Shown one piece after another: positions 59,708-64,000 of a stretch of DNA of 64,000 bases. The notes below the pieces were generated by a model. The model was given only the letters and a program-made list of their open reading frames with translations, did no database searches and had not been told where the DNA came from. The stretch is from Rhizobium sp. Root708 (GTDB taxonomy: Bacteria > Pseudomonadota > Alphaproteobacteria > Rhizobiales > Rhizobiaceae). Numbering within the stretch: position 1 is the stretch's first letter; every line of letters starts with the position of its first letter. The stretch spans positions 514,227 through 578,226 of the forward strand of contig NZ_LMHV01000043.1 in assembly GCF_001429725.1 (NCBI RefSeq), in the 5' to 3' direction. The position numbers and the translations under genes were made by a program.

Positions 59708-62668
59708 ATGCTGACGACATCGAAGCACAGCCTCAGGGATGTGACGGAAGGCCTCCTCAGGCCATTGAGCAAGACCGAATTGAAGCTGACGCTTGCCGAC
59801 CTGCAGAAGATCGGCAAGAGCGAGCCGGTGGTCGCGAGCCTCCTCGGCGAAGAGAGTGCTCTGAAGGAATTCGTCACCGCCGCGCTCACCTTGTCGCCCT
59901 ACTTGCGAGAGATCGCCAACATCGATCCGGCCGCCTTGGTTGGGGCTATTTCTGAGCCACTGGAACCTCAGATCGAGACCCTGGTCAACGAGGCCAGGAA
60001 TGCGTGGAGACCAAACGGCGACGACGCAGGCGCTCCGAGCGAGGCCGACGTGATGAGCCGTCTGCGGATCGCAAAGCGCCGGGTTGCGTTCCTGCTCGCC
60101 TTGGCCGATCTCGGTCGGATCTTCGATGGCCGGGTGACCACCGCATGGCTGAGCCGGCTTGCCGAGGCGGCCGTGAGTGCCGCTATCGATCACCTGTTGC
60201 TGACCGCCCACGAAAGCCGCAAGCTGCGTCTGAAGGACGTCGCACATCCGAGCGATGGGTCGGGATTGATCGTTCTCGGTATGGGCAAGCTCGGTGCCTC
60301 CGAGCTGAATTACTCATCCGATATCGATCTGGTGGTCTTCTTCGACGAACAGGCTGGAATCCTCGAGGATCCCGACGACGCGATCGAGGTCTTCCCGCGT
60401 CTGATGCGGCGTCTGGTTCGGATCATGCAGGAGCGAACGGCGGATGGCTACGTCTTCCGAACCGACCTCCGGCTCCGCCCTGATCCGGGCTCCACGCCAC
60501 TCGCAATCTCCGTCGATGCGGCGATGATCTACTACGAAGGGCGAGGGCAGAACTGGGAACGCGCCGCCTTCATCAAGGCACGCGCCGTGGCGGGCGACCT
60601 GCGGGCGGGCGAGCAATTCCTGCGCGGCCTCGTCCCCTTCGTCTTTCGCAAGTATCTCGACTACGCCGCGATCGCCGACATCCATTCGATCAAGCGGCAG
60701 ATCCATGCCCATAAGGGCCACGGCGCGATTGCCGTCAAAGGTCACAACGTCAAGCTCGGCCGCGGCGGTATCCGCGAGATAGAGTTCTTCGTTCAGACGC
60801 AACAGTTGATCGCCGGCGGCCGCATGCCCGTTCTGCGTTCGCGCGGCACCGAAGAGACGCTCGTCGAGCTGACCAAGGCGAAATGGATCGACGAGGAAAC
60901 GCGCGACGAGCTGATCGACGCATACTGGTATCTTCGCGATGTCGAGCATCGCATCCAGATGGTGCGTGACGAGCAGACGCACCTGTTGCCGGAAACGGAG
61001 GCGGAGCTGAAGCGCATCGCGTTCATGATGGGTTTTGGCGATACGCCGAGTTTCTCCGAGAAGCTGGTCGAAACTTTCCGAGCCGTGGAACGGCGTTACG
61101 CGCGCCTTTTCGAACAGGAAAACCGCCTTTCGACGGAAACGGGAAATCTCGTTTTCACCGGTCAGAACGATGATCCGGACACCCTGATCACGCTTCGTAA
61201 GATGGGCTTCGAACGGCCATCGGACATATCGCGCGTCATTCGCACTTGGCACTACGGACGCTACAAGGCGACCCAATCTGTCGAAGCGCGAGAACGCCTG
61301 ACCGAGCTTACCCCCCAATTGCTGCGTGTGTTCGGGGAGAGCAAGCGGGCGGACGAGGCGATCCTGCGGTTCGATAGCTTCATTTCGGGGTTGCCGGCCG
61401 GCATTCAGCTCTTCTCTCTGCTCGGCAGCAATCCGGCGCTGCTATCGCTGATCGTCAACATCATGTCGGCGGCGCCGAAGCTCGCTGAAGTGATTGCCGC
61501 AAAGCCCCACGTTTTCGACGGCATGCTCGATCCCGGCCTGATGGCCGAGTTGCCGACGCGCGAGTATCTGGCCGAGCGACTAAAGGGATCGTTGCTACAG
61601 GCGAGGTACTATGAGGAGGTGCTGGATCGGTTGCGCATTTTCGCGGCCGAGCAGCGGTTCCTGATCGGCATTCGTCTTTTGACGGGTACGATCAACGGCG
61701 CAATGGCGGCGCGCGCCTTCACGCACCTTGCGGACCTGATCATCGAAGCGGCGCTGAACGCCGTACGCCAGGAAATGGAGGCGTCCTATGGCGCATTCCC
61801 GGGTGGCCGTGTCGCCGTTGCCGGAATGGGCAAGCTCGGTAGCTTCGAGCTGACGGCCGGTTCCGACATCGATCTCATCCTCCTCTACGACTACGATGAT
61901 GCGGCGCCGGAATCTGTGGGCGAAAAGCCGCTCGACGCCGTTCGCTATTTCACGCGGATGACACAGCGCCTGATCGCTGCCTTTTCCGCGCCGACAGCGG
62001 AAGGCGTTCTCTACGAAGTCGACATGCGCCTGCGACCCTCCGGCAACAAGGGACCGGTTGCCACCCGGATCAACGCGTTCGGAAAATACCAGCGGGAAGA
62101 AGCGTGGACGTGGGAGCACATGGCGCTCAGCCGTGCTCGCCTGATCTGCGGTGACGCCGGCCTGATCGCGGAAGCCGAGAGCATCGTCACGGATGTTCTC
62201 TCCCGGCATCGTGAGCCGGCCAAGCTCGCTCGCGACGTCACCGAGATGCGCCAGTTGATCGAAAGCGAAAAGCCGCCCGCCAGCGCCTGGGATTTGAAGC
62301 TCATTCCGGGTGGGGTGATCGATATCGAATTCATCGCGCAGTATCTCGCGCTGGTCGCCCCCACGAAGGGTGTCGAGGCCAAGGTCAATGGCCTGAATAC
62401 GGGTGAAGCTCTGAAGCTCCTGGGCGGTCGTCTGATGTCCGCCGGTGATGTCGACACCTGCCTGGAGGCGTTTCAGCTTTATACCGAGCTGTCGCAGTTG
62501 ATCCGTCTTTGCATCGACGGGCTGTTCGATCCCAAGGAGGCGCCCGCCGGTCTGATCGACCTCGTCTGCCGCGCGGGCGATTGCCCCGACATCAAGACGC
62601 TCGAAGGGGAGCTGAAGCGCCTTGGCAAATCCGTTCGGCGCATCCTTCAGTCGGTGGTGGTGCCCTAG
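59708..62668 (+). CDS. glnE: Bifunctional glutamine synthetase adenylyltransferase/deadenylylase GlnE
   Basis: The protein has 986 residues, the normal length. The N-terminal deadenylylation nucleotidyltransferase domain carries the G-S/x-D-x-D motif in NYSSDIDLVVFFD (about 200), and the C-terminal adenylylation domain carries AGSDIDLILLYDYDD (about 718). GlnE adds or removes AMP on glutamine synthetase under control of PII and glutamine. Its stop codon overlaps the stop of the convergent PleC-like kinase gene by four bases. Confidence 0.96.
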   Translation: MLTTSKHSLRDVTEGLLRPLSKTELKLTLADLQKIGKSEPVVASLLGEESALKEFVTAALTLSPYLREIANIDPAALVGAISEPLEPQIETLVNEARNAWRPNGDDAGAPSEADVMSRLRIAKRRVAFLLALADLGRIFDGRVTTAWLSRLAEAAVSAAIDHLLLTAHESRKLRLKDVAHPSDGSGLIVLGMGKLGASELNYSSDIDLVVFFDEQAGILEDPDDAIEVFPRLMRRLVRIMQERTADGYVFRTDLRLRPDPGSTPLAISVDAAMIYYEGRGQNWERAAFIKARAVAGDLRAGEQFLRGLVPFVFRKYLDYAAIADIHSIKRQIHAHKGHGAIAVKGHNVKLGRGGIREIEFFVQTQQLIAGGRMPVLRSRGTEETLVELTKAKWIDEETRDELIDAYWYLRDVEHRIQMVRDEQTHLLPETEAELKRIAFMMGFGDTPSFSEKLVETFRAVERRYARLFEQENRLSTETGNLVFTGQNDDPDTLITLRKMGFERPSDISRVIRTWHYGRYKATQSVEARERLTELTPQLLRVFGESKRADEAILRFDSFISGLPAGIQLFSLLGSNPALLSLIVNIMSAAPKLAEVIAAKPHVFDGMLDPGLMAELPTREYLAERLKGSLLQARYYEEVLDRLRIFAAEQRFLIGIRLLTGTINGAMAARAFTHLADLIIEAALNAVRQEMEASYGAFPGGRVAVAGMGKLGSFELTAGSDIDLILLYDYDDAAPESVGEKPLDAVRYFTRMTQRLIAAFSAPTAEGVLYEVDMRLRPSGNKGPVATRINAFGKYQREEAWTWEHMALSRARLICGDAGLIAEAESIVTDVLSRHREPAKLARDVTEMRQLIESEKPPASAWDLKLIPGGVIDIEFIAQYLALVAPTKGVEAKVNGLNTGEALKLLGGRLMSAGDVDTCLEAFQLYTELSQLIRLCIDGLFDPKEAPAGLIDLVCRAGDCPDIKTLEGELKRLGKSVRRILQSVVVP

Positions 62669-64000
62669 TAGGCAGCGTCGGGAATACGCAGCGAGATAAC
62701 GGTGCCGACCGCCTCGCGCGAGCGGATCTTCATCGAGCCGCCGTGGAGCGTTGTCAGTGAGCGTGAGATCGCGAGACCCAGGCCGGAGCCGCCTTTGCTC
62801 TTGGCATACTGGCTCTGGACCTGTTCGAAGGGCTGGCCGATCTTGTTGATCGCGGCCTTCGGGATGCCGATGCCGGTGTCGGCGATCGTCAGGATGACGC
62901 TGCCATTGGCGCGGCGCGTGCGAACCGCAATGCGGCCGCCCTCATTGGTGAATTTCACGGCATTCGAAAGAAGGTTCAGCAGGATCTGCTTCACGGCCCG
63001 ACGATCTGCCGTCAGCGTCATGCCATCGCGAATGCACTGTTCGATCTGGATATTCTTCTCGCTGGCAGGGATGGCCGTGAAGCGAAGGCTTTCTTCGATC
63101 AGCGGCAACAGATCGATCTGCTCGCACTGAAGCTTCATGTGGCCCGCTTCGATCTTCGACATGTCGAGAATGTCGCTGATGACGTTCAGGAGATGCTTGC
63201 CGCTATCGTGGATGTCGCGCGCATATTCGTCATACTTGGTTGAGCCAAGCGGACCGAACATCTGGTCCTGCAGGATTTCCGAGAAGCCGAGAATGGCGTT
63301 GAGCGGTGTGCGCAGCTCGTGGGACATGTTGGCAAGAAACTCGGATTTAGCCTTGTTGGCGGCTTCCGCGCGTTCCTTCTCTGCGAGGTAGTTCGTGTTG
63401 GCGACGGAGAGTTCTGACTTCTGACTTTCGAGGCTCTGGCGCGAGGCGGAGAGGTCGCCGATCGTTGCCATGAGGCGACGCTCGGAGTCGCGCAGACGCT
63501 CCTGATTCCGTTTCAACAGGGTGATGTCGGTCCCGACCGAAACCATGCCGCCATCGCGCGTGCGCCGTTCGTTGATCTGCAGCCAGCGTTCGTCGGCAAG
63601 CTGCACCTCACTGGTGCGGCTGTAGCCGTTGCCATCGGCGTCAGCGATACGGCGTTCAATGACAGGGCGTGCCGCCGCCGCATTGACGGCCACCCGCTCG
63701 GTGCCCGGCACCAGCACGCTGTCCGGCAGGCCGTAGGCTTGCTGGAAGTGAGCGTTGCACATTACCAGCCGGTCGTTCTTGTCCCAAAGCACGAATGCCT
63801 CGGACGTGCATTCGATGGCGTCGGCAAGCCGCTGGTCGGCTTCGGCGTAGCGCTGTGCGAGGCGGTGCTGTTCCGTCACGTCCATGGCGATGCCGATCAT
63901 ATGAACACGGCCGCCGGTGGTACGGATCACCTGCGCACGAGCGCGCATCCAGACATAGTGGCCGGCTGCGTGACGCATCCGAAAAATCTGGTCGATCTGT
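62665..64000 (-). CDS. pleC: PleC-like PAS sensor histidine kinase, 5' part outside the window
   Basis: The visible part has PAS/PAC domains (MDVTEQHRLAQRYAEADQRL, AIECTSEAFVLWDKNDRLVM, a second PAC around VSVGTDITLLKRNQERLRDS), a coiled-coil linker, the phosphoacceptor box FLANMSHELRTPLNAILGFS, and a HATPase_c domain ending GSGLGLAISRSLTTLHGG. The H-box and position next to glnE match PleC, the DivK phosphatase/kinase of rhizobia. The N-terminal membrane region lies beyond 64000. With DivJ (14824) both DivK-acting enzymes are in this window. The frame is open to the right edge. Confidence 0.85.
   Translation of the reverse strand, partial: QIDQIFRMRHAAGHYVWMRARAQVIRTTGGRVHMIGIAMDVTEQHRLAQRYAEADQRLADAIECTSEAFVLWDKNDRLVMCNAHFQQAYGLPDSVLVPGTERVAVNAAAARPVIERRIADADGNGYSRTSEVQLADERWLQINERRTRDGGMVSVGTDITLLKRNQERLRDSERRLMATIGDLSASRQSLESQKSELSVANTNYLAEKERAEAANKAKSEFLANMSHELRTPLNAILGFSEILQDQMFGPLGSTKYDEYARDIHDSGKHLLNVISDILDMSKIEAGHMKLQCEQIDLLPLIEESLRFTAIPASEKNIQIEQCIRDGMTLTADRRAVKQILLNLLSNAVKFTNEGGRIAVRTRRANGSVILTIADTGIGIPKAAINKIGQPFEQVQSQYAKSKGGSGLGLAISRSLTTLHGGSMKIRSREAVGTVISLRIPDAAY

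Overview
The window looks like a chromosomal segment of a high-GC alphaproteobacterium in the Rhizobiaceae (Rhizobium / Ensifer / Agrobacterium group). The basis is gene content: a Mrp (Pha-type) antiporter operon beside mucR, a DivJ-like kinase, feuN-feuP-feuQ directly upstream of cycHJKL, degP with a two-component pair, and glnE convergent with a PleC-like kinase. No rRNA, tRNA, CRISPR array or insertion sequence was seen.

Layout. 1-4.95 kb: a partial, possibly Tat-exported VOC-fold protein; a universal stress protein gene behind a perfect FNR/FixK box; a DksA/TraR-type zinc-finger gene; two GNAT acetyltransferases; a HlyIII-type membrane protein; an XRE-cupin regulator; MsrB. 5.0-10.9 kb: a seven-gene Mrp cation/proton antiporter operon with overlapping genes. 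11.4-20.9 kb: mucR, a DnaA-domain-IV-like protein overlapping a DUF6456 gene, sufE, a DUF5330 gene, the DivJ-like kinase overlapping a peptidoglycan-binding-domain gene, DUF1491 and DUF2336 genes, small conserved-looking proteins, an exact CtrA-type site, and a DUF1254/DUF1214 pair. 21-26.8 kb: a class A penicillin-binding protein, a YcgN-type protein, a TetR/SDR divergon with a 26-bp palindromic operator, a YjbR-type protein and an FkbM methyltransferase.

26.9-47.2 kb: a gene-transfer-agent-like (RcGTA-type) structural cluster in the canonical order (terminase, portal, protease, capsid, connectors, major tail protein, gp10, tail chaperone, tape measure, gp12-gp15). It is interrupted by two blocks of non-structural genes: GH19 endolysin / Dabb / VOC / diguanylate cyclase between terminase and portal, and GFA / MFS on the opposite strand between gp8 and gp9. 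Its largest gene, the gp15 host-specificity/baseplate gene, carries two in-frame stop codons. The tail-chaperone frame has no ATG, GTG or TTG start ahead of its conserved region. The cluster therefore looks complete in gene order but damaged, or decoded in an unusual way.

47.2-64 kb: feuN-feuP-feuQ (envelope/osmotic signalling), a small lipoprotein, the cycHJKL cytochrome c maturation operon, an MFS transporter, degP with an OmpR/EnvZ-type pair, glnE, and the 3' part of a PleC-like kinase. The kinase (DivJ-like) and kinase/phosphatase (PleC-like) that act on DivK in alphaproteobacteria thus lie about 46 kb apart. All functional statements are family recognition from the translated sequence; no database search was run.
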